Shown here one piece after another: positions 30,401 through 40,104 of a stretch of 64,000 bases of DNA (position 1 is the stretch's first letter; every line of letters starts with the position of its first letter). The DNA is taken from NCBI RefSeq assembly GCF_016462545.1, contig NZ_JAEMTA010000011.1, forward strand, positions 54,824-118,823, in the 5' to 3' direction. Below the pieces are notes generated by a model. It ran no database searches. It was not told where the DNA came from and saw only the letters and a list, made by a program, of their open reading frames with translations. The position numbers and the translations under genes are program-made. The stretch is from Mycolicibacterium sp. (GTDB lineage Bacteria; Actinomycetota; Actinomycetes; Mycobacteriales; Mycobacteriaceae).

Positions 30401-31133
30401 ACCAGAGGCCTGCGATGCCGACCCGGTCGCGGACGTCGGCGAGGTCTCGACCGCTCAGGATGGCGACGGGGCATACGCCCGCCACGAGCGTCAGCGCCTC
30501 CGCGGCGCCGTCGACCAGGCGGGCGGCGCCGGGATCGGAGACGATGGGGGAGAGCGTGCCGTCGAAGTCCAGGAACAGCAGCGACTCTCGCGCGCTGGTG
30601 ATGCCGATCAGTTGGCCGTAGGACTCCAAGGCGTTGGGGAGGTCGGACACTCGCTCGTCGCCCGAGCGGACGGCGACGTGTGCCAGCTCGTCGAGTACGA
30701 CGTCGGCGCCGTAGCGGGTGAGGTCCTCGGCGCGTCCCTGCCCGTCGATGCCGACGACGAGTGCGAACCCGCCTGCCCGTGCGGCCGCGACCCCCGCGTC
30801 GGAGGTCTCGATGACGACGCACCGCTGTGGTCGCACTCCGAGTCTGCGCGCGGCCTCGAGAAGCACGGCGGGATTGGGTCTTTCGGTGCTTCCCCGGTCG
30901 GCCGCCGGCCCGTCGATGCACACTTCGAAGAGGTCGTCGATTCCGGCCGCCTTCATGGCCTGCAGACACTGTGGGCTCGACGAGTAGGCAGCTGCGGCAA
31001 CGCCGGCCCCCTGCAACTCGTGCACCAGGTCGATCGTGGGGCCGAACGCCGACACGCCGCCCGCCAGTGCGCCGTCGAGGTCGAAGAGCACCGCGTCGTG
31101 AAACCGCGGGTCGATCGTGATGAGTGACGTCAT
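27456..31133 (-). CDS. otsB1: OtsB1-type fusion: HAD - trehalose-6-phosphate phosphatase - GH65 phosphorylase
   Basis: A 1225-residue fusion collinear with M. tuberculosis Rv2006 (OtsB1). Residues 1 to about 160 are a shortened HAD domain. About 175-410 is an OtsB-type phosphatase (LFLDFDGTLSPIV near 187, GDDLTDEDAFDAV). About 440-1225 is a GH65 glycoside phosphorylase with the general-acid Glu in IGPDEFHSGY (about 922) and YKASKQADALML. It may remove phosphate from trehalose-6-phosphate and phosphorolyse an alpha-linked disaccharide. The N-terminal HAD part lost its cap, and its last motif reads VIETSDAGV instead of VVDDGQSGV, so it is probably inactive. The ATG overlaps the ppsA stop (ATGA). 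Confidence 0.92.
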   Translation of the reverse strand: MTSLITIDPRFHDAVLFDLDGALAGGVSAFGPTIDLVHELQGAGVAAAAYSSSPQCLQAMKAAGIDDLFEVCIDGPAADRGSTERPNPAVLLEAARRLGVRPQRCVVIETSDAGVAAARAGGFALVVGIDGQGRAEDLTRYGADVVLDELAHVAVRSGDERVSDLPNALESYGQLIGITSARESLLFLDFDGTLSPIVSDPGAARLVDGAAEALTLVAGVCPVAILSGRDLADVRDRVGIAGLWYAGSHGFELTGPDGTHHQNDAAAAFIPVLESAAADLSQTLGKIPGVRVEHKRYAVAVHYREVAPEHVAEIVAAAHRLGAHAGLRVTGGRMIVELRPDIDWDKGTTLAWIRDRIDPIGTRMPIYVGDDLTDEDAFDAVRFDGVGIVVAHDEDGDRKTAAHFALRNPVQVREFMQRGSQWLAYKRQASGESWELTYDGWDPQSEKLREALCTVGNGSFATRGAAPESKAGQVHYPGTYGAGIYNRLVDDVSGTVIDNESLVNLPNWLSQTFRIDGGSWFAVDEVTVLSYRQTLDLRGAVLTREVRFRDDAGRTTVLTQRRFVAMHLAHAAALETTILAEDWSGTVEVRSTIDGNVTNSLVERYRDLASAHLELVDKRELSATSVLVMVQTTQSRIPVAMAARNTVWRDGEPVAATFRFFDDRAEIGHDVAVVLSAGETVTIEKIVTVYTGRDVATSDPSVAAERLLTRIGRFAELLEGHLTDWVHLWERLSIEFDGFPDELRILRLHLLHLLQTVSPNSADLDAGVPARGLHGEAYRGHIFWDELFIFPVLNLRLPMITRSLLEYRYRRLTEARHAAAAAGYEGAMFPWQSGSDGREESQRLHLNPRSGHWNPDASARAHHIGIAVAYSAWKFYQVTGDLAYLIDYGAELLAEIARFFVSKATLDEKRDRFVILGVIGPDEFHSGYTAAPYDGIDNNAYTNVMAVWVIMRALEALELLPLPNRLDLLETLGLRSSELAHWNDVSRRMFVPFHDGVISQFEGYGELAELDWDRLRNQYGNIQRLDRILEAEHDDVNRYKASKQADALMLLYLLSAPELRELLDRLGYRFDPDQVPRMVDYYLARTSHGSTLSGVVHTWVLARANRDRALEFFQQALTSDVSDIQGGTTSEGIHLAAMAGTVDLMQRCFTGLETRSNRIILSPYWPQSLGVLAVPIHYRGLHLHLRVSGKGVIISVDPRDAPGIEVECHGQVVQLMPGTTVRFPG

Positions 31134-33535
31134 GACACGGGGGCGGGCGCGAGCCGAGGCTCCAACTCCAGCACCTGGCGGGTGGTCTTGACCACGGTGT
31201 CGGGATTGATGCTCATCGAGTCGATGCCGAGGCGGACCAGGAACTCGGCCATGTCCGGGTAGTCCGACGGCGCCTGACCACATAGTCCCGAGTGAATTCC
31301 GTTGCGGCGACAGCCCTCGACGGCCAAACGGATCATCTCCTTGACGCCATCGTCGCGCTCGTCGTAGTCGAAGGCCACGATCTCGCTGTCCCGATCGACG
31401 CCGAGCGTCAGCTGAGTCAGGTCGTTGGAGCCGATGGAGAAGCCGTCGAAACGCTTGGCGAACTGGTCGATCAGGATCACGTTGTTCGGGATCTCGCACA
31501 TCGCGTAGACCTTGAGGCCATTCTCACCGCGGGAGAGGCCGAGGTCGGCCATGGTCCGCAGGACGAGGTCGGCCTCGGTCACCCTGCGCACGAACGGGAG
31601 CATGAGGATGACGTTGGTCAGACCCATGTCGTCACGGACGCGCTTCATCGCTCGGCACTCCAGCGCGAAGCCCTCGGCGTAGGCGGGATGGGCGTACCGC
31701 GAAGCCCCGCGGAAGCCGAGCATCGGGTTGCTCTCGGTCGGCTCGAAGCCGCAGCCGCCGAGCAGGCTGGCGTACTCATTGGTCTTGAAGTCCGACATCC
31801 GGACCACGACCGGCTTCGGCCAAAAGGCCGCGGCGATGGTGCCGATGCCCTCGGAGAGCCGCTCGACGAAGAATGCGCTGCCGTCGACGTATCCCCGGGT
31901 AAGCCGATCGATCGCACGGCGGGCGTCGGGGTCGCTGACCTGGTCGGGGTGCAGCAAGGCCATCGGGTGCACCCTGATGTACTCGCTGATGATGAACTCC
32001 ATCCGCGCGAGTCCGACGCCGTCATTGGGCAGGAAGGACGTCTTGAAGGCCAGATCGGGGTTGCCCAGGTTGATCATGATCTGCGTCCGCGGCCTCGCCA
32101 TGTCGCCGACCTCGGTGCGGTCGACGTGAAAGCTCATCGCGCCGGAGTACACGCGGCCCGAATCACCTTCCGCGCACGACACCGTCACGACGGCGCCGTC
32201 GGGCACGGACGTGGTCGCGTCCCCGGTGCCCACGACGGCGGGGATGCCGAGTTCGCGGGCGATGATCGACGCATGGCAGGTGCGGCCGCCGCGGTTGGTG
32301 ACGATCGCCGCGGCGGTCTTCATCACCGGCTCCCAGTCGGGTGTGGTGGTGTCGGCGACCAACACCTGACCGGGTGTGAATTCGGCCAGTTGTGAGAGGT
32401 TTTCGATGCGCTTCACCGCGCCGCTGGCGATCTTCTCGCCGACCGAGCGACCCTCGGTGAGGATCTCGCCCTTGCCCTCGAGTACGTAGCTCTCCAGCGC
32501 GGTCGCGCTGTGCTGTGAGGCGACCGTCTCGGGGCGGGCCTGCACGATGTAGAGCTTTCCGTCGAGACCGTCCTTGGCCCACTCCATGTCCATCGGCCGC
32601 CCGTAGTGCTGTTCGATCGCACAGGCGTAGCCCGCTAGTTCGAGTACGTCGGAATCGGTGAGGCAGAACCGGGCGCGGTCGGCCTTCGGGGTCGGGATGT
32701 TGCGCGTGGTGTTCTTCGTCTCGCCGTCGACGAGGATCATCTTCACGGCCTTGTCGCCGAGGAGTCGGCGCAACACGGCGCGATGCCCGGCCAGATAGGT
32801 CGGCTTGTGCACGTAGAACTCGTCGGGGTCGACGGCACCCTGAACCACGTTCTCGCCGAGACCGTAGGCGCCGGTCACGAAGACGGCGTCGCGGAAGCCG
32901 GACTCCGTGTCGAGGGAGAACATCACGCCGGACGACGCGATGTCGGAGCGCACCATCTTCATCACGCCGATCGACAGCGACACCTTGAAGTGGTCGAAGC
33001 CCTGATCGATGCGGTAGTGGATCGCGCGATCGGTGAAAAGGCTTGCGAAGCAACGACGACAGGTCTCGAGCAGGCTCTCGTCGCCCTTGATGTTGAGATA
33101 GGAATCCTGTTGGCCGGCGAAGCTGGCCGTCGGGAGGTCCTCGGCGGTCGCGGAACTCCGCACTGCGAGGCTCACGTCCTCGCCGTACTCCTGCTGCAGT
33201 GCGCGGTAGCCGACCAGGATCTCCGCGGCCAGATCGGCGGGGAGCCCAGCGGCGTAGACGATCTCTCTGGCCCGCTTGGCCTTTCGAGCGAGGGCCGCCA
33301 CGTCGTCGGGGTCGATGTCGTCGAGCGCGGCATGCAGACCCTCCCACGCGCCTGCCTCGTCCAACACGTGCCGATAGGCAGCGGCGGTGATGGCGAACCC
33401 GTGTGGGATGCGGACTCCGCGTTCGGACAGGTTCTGGAACATCTCACCGAGCGAGGCGTTCTTCCCCCCGACCAGAGGCACGTCGTCGATGCCGAAGTCC
33501 TCGAAGAAGCGGACGTAGGGAGGGTGGCTCGTCAT
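31130..33535 (-). CDS. ppsA: Phosphoenolpyruvate synthase (pyruvate, water dikinase)
   Basis: An 801-residue PEP synthase. The ATP-grasp domain has VGGKNASLGEM and AVRSSATAEDLPTASFAGQQ, the swivelling domain has the phospho-His in GGRTCHASIIAREL (about residue 421), and the PEP/pyruvate domain ends in LCGQAPSDYP with the active Cys (about 752). It makes PEP + AMP + Pi from pyruvate + ATP, the entry to gluconeogenesis. It is the first gene of the five-gene operon ending in the DHOD-like gene; a DosR-type box lies 36 bp upstream. Together with PFOR it would form an acetyl-CoA to PEP route. Confidence 0.95.
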   Translation of the reverse strand: MTSHPPYVRFFEDFGIDDVPLVGGKNASLGEMFQNLSERGVRIPHGFAITAAAYRHVLDEAGAWEGLHAALDDIDPDDVAALARKAKRAREIVYAAGLPADLAAEILVGYRALQQEYGEDVSLAVRSSATAEDLPTASFAGQQDSYLNIKGDESLLETCRRCFASLFTDRAIHYRIDQGFDHFKVSLSIGVMKMVRSDIASSGVMFSLDTESGFRDAVFVTGAYGLGENVVQGAVDPDEFYVHKPTYLAGHRAVLRRLLGDKAVKMILVDGETKNTTRNIPTPKADRARFCLTDSDVLELAGYACAIEQHYGRPMDMEWAKDGLDGKLYIVQARPETVASQHSATALESYVLEGKGEILTEGRSVGEKIASGAVKRIENLSQLAEFTPGQVLVADTTTPDWEPVMKTAAAIVTNRGGRTCHASIIARELGIPAVVGTGDATTSVPDGAVVTVSCAEGDSGRVYSGAMSFHVDRTEVGDMARPRTQIMINLGNPDLAFKTSFLPNDGVGLARMEFIISEYIRVHPMALLHPDQVSDPDARRAIDRLTRGYVDGSAFFVERLSEGIGTIAAAFWPKPVVVRMSDFKTNEYASLLGGCGFEPTESNPMLGFRGASRYAHPAYAEGFALECRAMKRVRDDMGLTNVILMLPFVRRVTEADLVLRTMADLGLSRGENGLKVYAMCEIPNNVILIDQFAKRFDGFSIGSNDLTQLTLGVDRDSEIVAFDYDERDDGVKEMIRLAVEGCRRNGIHSGLCGQAPSDYPDMAEFLVRLGIDSMSINPDTVVKTTRQVLELEPRLAPAPVS

Positions 33536-33570
33536 GCAGCCAACGTCGCACGACGGTCGGTACGGGGACA

Positions 33571-33584
33571 GGGCCGAAGGTCAC
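33571..33584. promoter_or_regulatory. DosR box between ppsA and gap
   Basis: GGGCCGAAGGTCAC fits the DosR core and lies 36 bp upstream of ppsA (minus strand) and about 135 bp upstream of gap (plus strand). A poorer site (AGGACCTTGTGCTC, 33634-33647) is nearer gap. One or both could control the two large divergent operons. Confidence 0.55.
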
Positions 33585-33650
33585 TCCAATGGTCAACACT
33601 CCACGAGGAGTTCGTCGCGCGGGAAACAAGGCGAGGACCTTGTGCTCTGA

Positions 33651-34736
<1,086 letters not shown>

Positions 34737-34749
34737 GCGCGGAGACGTC

Positions 34750-35652
34750 ATGACGAAGTCCAAGGGCCATTACGGGATCGTCGTCGGTGTCGACGGATCC
34801 CCGGCGGCCACGGCGGCCGTGCAGTGGGCGGTCCGCGACGCCGAGTTGCGCAACGTACCCCTGACGCTGGTGCACGTCCTCAGCATGACGGCGGGAACAT
34901 GGTTGGGAACGCCGGTTCCCGCCGACTGGACGCGGAGGCAGCGGGAGTATGCCGACCATGTGATCGACGAGGCGGCGAAGGTCGCCCGCGCGAGCGGTAC
35001 GGGGCCACCGCTGCAGATCAACCGCGAGACCCCCACCGGGGGAATGGTTTCCGTCATGGTGGCCTTCTCGAAGGGAGCCGAACTCGTCGTGGTGGGTCGA
35101 CGGGGGATGGGCAAGTTGCGGGGGCGGCCGATGGGTTCGGTGAGCTCCGCGGTGGTCCATCACGCGCACTGCCCGGTCGCCGTCATCCACGACGAGGCCC
35201 CGCCGATGGAGAAGTCCGCCCAGGCGCCGGTGCTCGTCGGCATCGACGGCTCGCGGGGCGCGGAGTTGGCGACCGCCATCGCCTTCGACGAAGCCTCGCG
35301 TCGAAGTGTGGACCTGGTGGCCGTGCACGCCTGGAGCGACATCGGCGTGTTGGCCTTGGCGGGCATCGGCCCCGACGGAATCGGCACGCCCGCAAGAAGT
35401 TCGATCGAGGACGAGGTGTTCGCCGAGCGACTGGCCGGCTTCGCTGAGCACTATCCCGACGTGTCCGTACAACGTGAGAGCGTGCGCAACGATCCGGCCA
35501 CCGTGCTCATCGACGAATCCCGGCGGGCTCAACTCACCGTCGTCGGCGGTCACGGCATCGGCGGCTTCGCCGGCATGTTGCTCGGCTCCGTCAGCACGGC
35601 GGTCGTGCAGTTGGCGCAGTCGCCGGTGATCGTGGCGCACCGACGCACGTAA
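34750..35652 (+). CDS. Universal stress protein, two Usp domains
   Basis: A 300-residue tandem Usp protein, 13 bp after gap and 16 bp before the hydrogenase genes, so it lies inside one transcript. Both ATP signatures are complete: GRRGMGKLRGRPMGS and GGHGIGGFAGMLLGS. The start MTKSKGHYGIVVGVDGS is preceded by GCGGAGACGTC. A USP embedded between GAPDH and a hydrogenase suggests co-induction in the dormancy response. Confidence 0.9.
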   Translation: MTKSKGHYGIVVGVDGSPAATAAVQWAVRDAELRNVPLTLVHVLSMTAGTWLGTPVPADWTRRQREYADHVIDEAAKVARASGTGPPLQINRETPTGGMVSVMVAFSKGAELVVVGRRGMGKLRGRPMGSVSSAVVHHAHCPVAVIHDEAPPMEKSAQAPVLVGIDGSRGAELATAIAFDEASRRSVDLVAVHAWSDIGVLALAGIGPDGIGTPARSSIEDEVFAERLAGFAEHYPDVSVQRESVRNDPATVLIDESRRAQLTVVGGHGIGGFAGMLLGSVSTAVVQLAQSPVIVAHRRT

Positions 35653-35668
35653 TGAGGGTGGAGATGCG

Positions 35669-36757
35669 ATGGACAGCAGCGTGATCGACGGCGCCGGGCT
35701 GCAGGAACTGGTGTCCGTCCTGCTCGCCGGCGGCTACCGCGTAGTGGGTCCGACCCTGTCGGACAACGCCATCGTCCTCGCCGAGCTGCGCTCCGCCGAC
35801 GATCTCCCGAAGGGGTGGGGGGTGGAGGTCGGGCCCGGCCACTACCGACTGCGCCGGCGCGACGACGATGCGCTGTTCGGCCACTCCGCGGGACCGCAAT
35901 CGTGGAAGCAGTTCCTGCACCCTCCGCGGCAGCGCCTGTGGTCCTCCGATGGCGCGGAGCCCGGCGAGGAACCGCCGTACGCGTTCATCGGTGTCCGCGC
36001 TTGCGATCTGGCCGCCATCGCGATGCTCAACGGGGTACTCGGTGGGGGCACGCATCCAGACGGGGGGTTCGTCGGTCGCCTGGGACGGATCTTCGTCGTG
36101 GCCGTCAACTGCACCGAACCCGGTGGTCTGTGCTTCTGCGCGTCGATGGGCACCGGACCCGCGGTGGGGCCGGGTTACGATCTCGCGCTCACCGAACGGC
36201 TTGACGACGGTCGTCGTCGGTACGTCGTCGACGTCGGCAGTGATGCCGGGGCCGCAGTGCTGGCGGAGCTGACACACCGCGAAGCCGAGCGGGCCGAGAT
36301 CGATTCGGCGAGAACGGCCGTCGCCGAGGCAGCGCACCGCATGGGTCGCCAGATGCCCGACGGTGACCTTCGCGAGTTGCTGGTGCAGTCCCGGGAGTCG
36401 CCGCACTGGCAAGACGTCGCAGACCGCTGCCTGACGTGCGGCAACTGCACCATGGTGTGCCCGACATGTTTCTGCACCAACGTCGAGGATGTCAACGACC
36501 TCACGGGCGAGCACGCCGAGCGCTGGATGAGTTGGGCGTCATGCTTCGAGTTCGACTTCACCTTCGTGCACGAGGGCAGCACGCGACAGTCGGCACCGTC
36601 GCGGTACCGGCACTGGCTGACCCACAAGCTCGGCACCTGGCACGACCAATTCGGCAGCTCGGGCTGTGTCGGCTGCGGACGCTGTATCGCCTTTTGTCCC
36701 ACGGGTATCGACATCACCGAGGAGATGACCACGCTCGCGGAACTACGCGATGGCTGA
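35669..36757 (+). CDS. hyhB: Group 3b hydrogenase iron-sulfur (beta) subunit
   Basis: A 362-residue electron-transfer subunit of the sulfhydrogenase/Hyh type. After an N-terminal domain of about 230 residues, two [4Fe-4S] motifs follow: CLTCGNCTMVCPTCFC (about 254) and CVGCGRCIAFCPTGIDI (about 332). It passes electrons between the flavin subunit and the small subunit. It is the first of four structural genes; its end overlaps hyhG by 8 bp. Group 3b enzymes are cytoplasmic and bidirectional and use NADP(H). Confidence 0.88.
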   Translation: MDSSVIDGAGLQELVSVLLAGGYRVVGPTLSDNAIVLAELRSADDLPKGWGVEVGPGHYRLRRRDDDALFGHSAGPQSWKQFLHPPRQRLWSSDGAEPGEEPPYAFIGVRACDLAAIAMLNGVLGGGTHPDGGFVGRLGRIFVVAVNCTEPGGLCFCASMGTGPAVGPGYDLALTERLDDGRRRYVVDVGSDAGAAVLAELTHREAERAEIDSARTAVAEAAHRMGRQMPDGDLRELLVQSRESPHWQDVADRCLTCGNCTMVCPTCFCTNVEDVNDLTGEHAERWMSWASCFEFDFTFVHEGSTRQSAPSRYRHWLTHKLGTWHDQFGSSGCVGCGRCIAFCPTGIDITEEMTTLAELRDG

Positions 36758-37592
36758 GGTGGCGACCGTGTCCGCGATGGCGCCGGTGCCGTACCGGGTG
36801 CTCAGCCGGGTCGACGAGAATCGCGATTCGGCAACCCTGTGTCTCGAGCCGGTTGGTCGATCCCTGCCGGCGCCTCGTCCGGGCGAGTTCATGATGTTGT
36901 ACGCCTTCGGAGTTGGCGAAGTGGCGATCTCCGTCAGCGGTGACCCCACTGCGACCGATGGCACCGTGACCCACACCATCCGGACGGTGGGCGCGGTGAG
37001 TCGCGCGCTGCACGACGCGATGCCGGGCACCGTGATCGGGATGCGCGGACCGCTGGGCACCAACTGGGGTCTCGCCGACGCCGCGGGCCGCGACCTGGTG
37101 ATCGTGGCGGGCGGGGTCGGCCTGGCCCCGCTGCGGCCCGTCGTCCTCGGTGCGATGGCCGACCGGGACCGCTACGGCCGGGTGGTGCTGATCGCCGGCG
37201 CTCGCACCCGTGACGACTTCCTGTTCGGCGCGGAACTCGATGATTGGGCGCGCGACGGCGCCATCGACGTGCATCTCACCGTCGACGTGCCCATCCAGGG
37301 GTGGCCCGGCGAGGTCGGATTCGTGACCGAGCCTCTGCGCCGTCTGTCGCTGCGGCCGGAGCACACCACGGCCTTCTTGTGTGGGCCAGAGCCGATGATG
37401 GTCGGCGGGGCGCGGGAGTTGATTCGGAAGGGGCTGTCCACCAAAGACATCCGAGTCTCCCTCGAACGCAACATGCAGTGTGGCATCGGTTGGTGCGGCC
37501 ACTGCCAGCTGGGCCCGCTGCTGCTGTGTCGTGACGGACCCGTCGTCACGTACGAGGTCGCCGAACCGTTGCTGCGCGTGAAGGAGCTGTAG
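36750..37592 (+). CDS. hyhG: Group 3b hydrogenase FAD/NAD(P)-binding (gamma) subunit
   Basis: A 280-residue ferredoxin-NADP+ reductase-like subunit. The FAD domain precedes VIVAGGVGLAPLRPVVLGA, the pyridine nucleotide site, and the C-terminus has a [2Fe-2S] motif CGIGWCGHCQLGPLLLC (about 247-263), as in dihydroorotate dehydrogenase electron-transfer subunits. It exchanges electrons with NADP(H). The stop codon abuts the ATG of the small subunit. Confidence 0.88.
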   Translation: MAEVATVSAMAPVPYRVLSRVDENRDSATLCLEPVGRSLPAPRPGEFMMLYAFGVGEVAISVSGDPTATDGTVTHTIRTVGAVSRALHDAMPGTVIGMRGPLGTNWGLADAAGRDLVIVAGGVGLAPLRPVVLGAMADRDRYGRVVLIAGARTRDDFLFGAELDDWARDGAIDVHLTVDVPIQGWPGEVGFVTEPLRRLSLRPEHTTAFLCGPEPMMVGGARELIRKGLSTKDIRVSLERNMQCGIGWCGHCQLGPLLLCRDGPVVTYEVAEPLLRVKEL

Positions 37593-38351
37593 ATGAGTCG
37601 CCCGACCCTGGCGGTATGGAAGTTCGCGTCGTGCGACGGCTGCCAGCTGACCCTGCTGGACTGCGAGGACGAACTCCTCACCATTGCCGGAGAGGTGAAG
37701 ATCGCCACGTTTCTGGAGGCGTCCAGCTCGATCATGGGCGGACCGTACGACGTGTCGTTCGTGGAAGGCTCCATCACCACCGCGGCCGACGAGCGGCGCA
37801 TCAAGGAGATCCGCGAGCAGTCCGGTGTACTGGTCACCCTCGGCGCCTGCGCGACCGCTGGCGGCGTGCAGGCGCTGCGAAACTTCGCCGACATCAAGGA
37901 CTTCGCCTCCGTCGTGTACGCCAGACCCGACTACCTCGATACATTGGCCACGTCCACCCCGGCCTCGGCGCACGTCGTGGTCGACTACCAGCTGCAGGGT
38001 TGCCCCATCGACCGCGGGCAGTTGCTCGACACCCTCGCCGCGCTGTTGGCCGGTCGCAAGCCCCGACTTCCCACCAAGACCGTGTGCACCGAGTGCAAGA
38101 TGCGGGGAGTCACCTGCGTCATGGTGGCGGAGGGCATTGCATGTCTCGGGCCGGTGACCCACGCCGGCTGCGGGGCGCTGTGCCCGTCGTATCACCGCGG
38201 TTGCTACGGATGCTTCGGCCCCACGGCCACCCCCAACACCGCCGCGTTGATCCCGCTGCTGCGTCGCGACCGCATGTCCGAAGGCGACGTCGAGCGGGTG
38301 TTCTCGACGTTCAACGTGACCCGATTCAACGACGAACGGAACGACGGGTGA
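37593..38351 (+). CDS. hyhS: Group 3b [NiFe] hydrogenase small subunit
   Basis: A 252-residue small subunit. The proximal-cluster Cys pair is in [13 protein letters not shown] (about 11-23), then [14 protein letters not shown]. Further Cys follow in [11 protein letters not shown] and [19 protein letters not shown] for the remaining [4Fe-4S] clusters. There is no Tat signal, consistent with a cytoplasmic enzyme. Its TGA overlaps the GTG start of the large subunit (GTGA). Confidence 0.92.
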   Translation: MSRPTLAVWKFASCDGCQLTLLDCEDELLTIAGEVKIATFLEASSSIMGGPYDVSFVEGSITTAADERRIKEIREQSGVLVTLGACATAGGVQALRNFADIKDFASVVYARPDYLDTLATSTPASAHVVVDYQLQGCPIDRGQLLDTLAALLAGRKPRLPTKTVCTECKMRGVTCVMVAEGIACLGPVTHAGCGALCPSYHRGCYGCFGPTATPNTAALIPLLRRDRMSEGDVERVFSTFNVTRFNDERNDG

Positions 38352-39640
38352 CGTCCGACACCCGCACGCTGACCGTCGGCGCACTGACCCGCGTCGAGGG
38401 TGAGGGAGCGCTACACGTCACGCTGACCGACGGTGCCGTGGAACGCGTCGAGCTGAACATCTATGAGCCGCCGCGGTTCTTCGAGGCCTTCCTGCGAGGT
38501 CGGTTCTACACCGAGCCGCCGGATCTCACCGCGCGAGTCTGTGGCATCTGCCCGGTGGCGTATCAGATCAGTGCCTGCAACGCGATCGAAGATGCCTGCG
38601 GTGTCACCGTCGATCGCGAGTTAGTCGAGTTGCGGCGCCTGCTCTACTGCGGCGAGTGGATCCACAGCCATGCCCTGCACATCTTTCTCCTTCATGCGCC
38701 GGACTTCCTCGGCTATCCGGATGCCATCAGCTTCGCCAAGGACCACCGGGAGTTCCTCGAACGTGGGCTCGCGTTGAAGAAGGCCGGTAACCGGTTGATG
38801 GAGCAGTTGGGCGGACGGGCCATCCACCCGGTGAACGTCCGGTTGGGCGGGTTCTATTCGGTGCCGCGGCGCGCCGATCTCGAACCCATGGCCGAGTCGT
38901 TGCGCCATGCGCTGGACGATGCCCTCTTCACTGTGCGGGAAGTGGCCCAATTCGAGTTTCCCGACGCCGAATCCGACCACGAGTTCCTGGCGCTCGTCCA
39001 GCCGAACCGGTATCCGATCGAGAACGGCGTGATCGGGCGCAGCGCCGGGCCGACGTTCGCGGTCGCCGACTTCGGCGACCACGTCGGGGAGTCGCAGGTG
39101 CCCTACTCCACCGCGTTGCACGCCACCCTGGACGGGGGGCGTTACCTGACGGGTCCACTCGCGAGGTATGCGCTGAACTCGGCAGTGCTATCGCCGATTG
39201 CACGCCAGGCGGCTACCGAGGCAGGGCTCGGCAGCGAATGTCGCAACCCTTTCCGCAGCATCGTGGTTCGTGCGGTCGAGGTGGTTTACGCGATCGAAGA
39301 GGCACTTCGAATCATCGACGAGTACGAGCAACCTCCGCGACCGTTCGTCGAGGTGCCGGCACGCGCCGCCGTGGGCCACGGGGTGAGCGAGGCCCCCCGC
39401 GGTCTGCTGTACCACCGCTACGAGATCGGTGACGACGGTCTGATCAAGGCCGCGACGATGGTGCCGCCCACCGCGCAGAGCCAGGCCGCCATCGAACACG
39501 AGATGGGCCGACTCGTCGCAGCCAACCTCGAGCTGGACGATGCCGCTCTGACGGCCCTGTGCGAGCGAGCGATTCGCAATCACGATCCGTGCATCTCGTG
39601 CTCGGCGCACTTCCTCACGCTGACCGTGGAGCGCTCGTGA
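38348..39640 (+). CDS. hyhL: Group 3b [NiFe] hydrogenase large (catalytic) subunit
   Basis: A 430-residue large subunit with both Ni-binding motifs: L1 is [10 protein letters not shown] (about 62-71) and L2 is DPCISCSAH (about 413-421). The nine residues after the L2 His (FLTLTVERS) are the peptide that maturation normally removes. The open frame extends far upstream, but the GTG at 38348 overlaps the small-subunit stop and gives the family start ([16 protein letters not shown]). Mycobacterial Hyh is induced by hypoxia through DosR and evolves H2 to recycle NADP+; the same role is inferred here. Confidence 0.93.
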   Translation: MTSDTRTLTVGALTRVEGEGALHVTLTDGAVERVELNIYEPPRFFEAFLRGRFYTEPPDLTARVCGICPVAYQISACNAIEDACGVTVDRELVELRRLLYCGEWIHSHALHIFLLHAPDFLGYPDAISFAKDHREFLERGLALKKAGNRLMEQLGGRAIHPVNVRLGGFYSVPRRADLEPMAESLRHALDDALFTVREVAQFEFPDAESDHEFLALVQPNRYPIENGVIGRSAGPTFAVADFGDHVGESQVPYSTALHATLDGGRYLTGPLARYALNSAVLSPIARQAATEAGLGSECRNPFRSIVVRAVEVVYAIEEALRIIDEYEQPPRPFVEVPARAAVGHGVSEAPRGLLYHRYEIGDDGLIKAATMVPPTAQSQAAIEHEMGRLVAANLELDDAALTALCERAIRNHDPCISCSAHFLTLTVERS

Positions 39641-40104
39641 GCGGCGAGGTCGTCGTGATCGGCATGGGCAACCACTACCGCCGCGACGACGGGGTCGGCC
39701 TCGCCGTGGCCGCGGTCCTCGCCGCCGAGGCGGGACCCGGTGTCCGGATCGTCACCGACGTCGGTGACCCGTGCCGCGTCCTCGACGCCTGGGATGGCGC
39801 GCCGCTGGCAGTCGTCGTCGATGCGGCGATCGTGGCACCGTCGGTACCTGGGCGGATTCACCGATGCACCGTCGATCGCCTGCGCTCGACACCGACCACG
39901 AGCTCGCACGGTATGGATCTCGCCACGGTGCTGGCACTCGGTGAGGTGCTCGACCGCGTACCCGGGACGCTCGTGTTGTTCGCGATCGAGGTGGCGGACA
40001 TCCGTGACGGGGTGGGACTGTCTCCAGAGGTGGCCGCCGTCGTGCCACAGGTGGCCACCGCGGTACTCGAAGAAGTGAAAACTCAAGGGAGGCAGGGTAG
40101 ATGA
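39637..40104 (+). CDS. Hydrogenase maturation protease
   Basis: A 155-residue HyaD/HycI-family endopeptidase. It starts [20 protein letters not shown] with the Ni-contacting Asp in RRDDG, and ends its core in SSHGMDLATVLALGE with the second conserved His. It cleaves the C-terminal peptide of the large subunit once Ni is inserted. The GTG at 39637 overlaps the hyhL stop (GTGA), and its own TGA overlaps an ATG at 40101. Confidence 0.88.
   Translation: MSGEVVVIGMGNHYRRDDGVGLAVAAVLAAEAGPGVRIVTDVGDPCRVLDAWDGAPLAVVVDAAIVAPSVPGRIHRCTVDRLRSTPTTSSHGMDLATVLALGEVLDRVPGTLVLFAIEVADIRDGVGLSPEVAAVVPQVATAVLEEVKTQGRQGR

Noticed and set aside
36714..38384. A 556-codon minus-strand open frame over the hydrogenase genes
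   Set aside because: It is antisense to hyhG and hyhS; its composition is typical of shadow frames.
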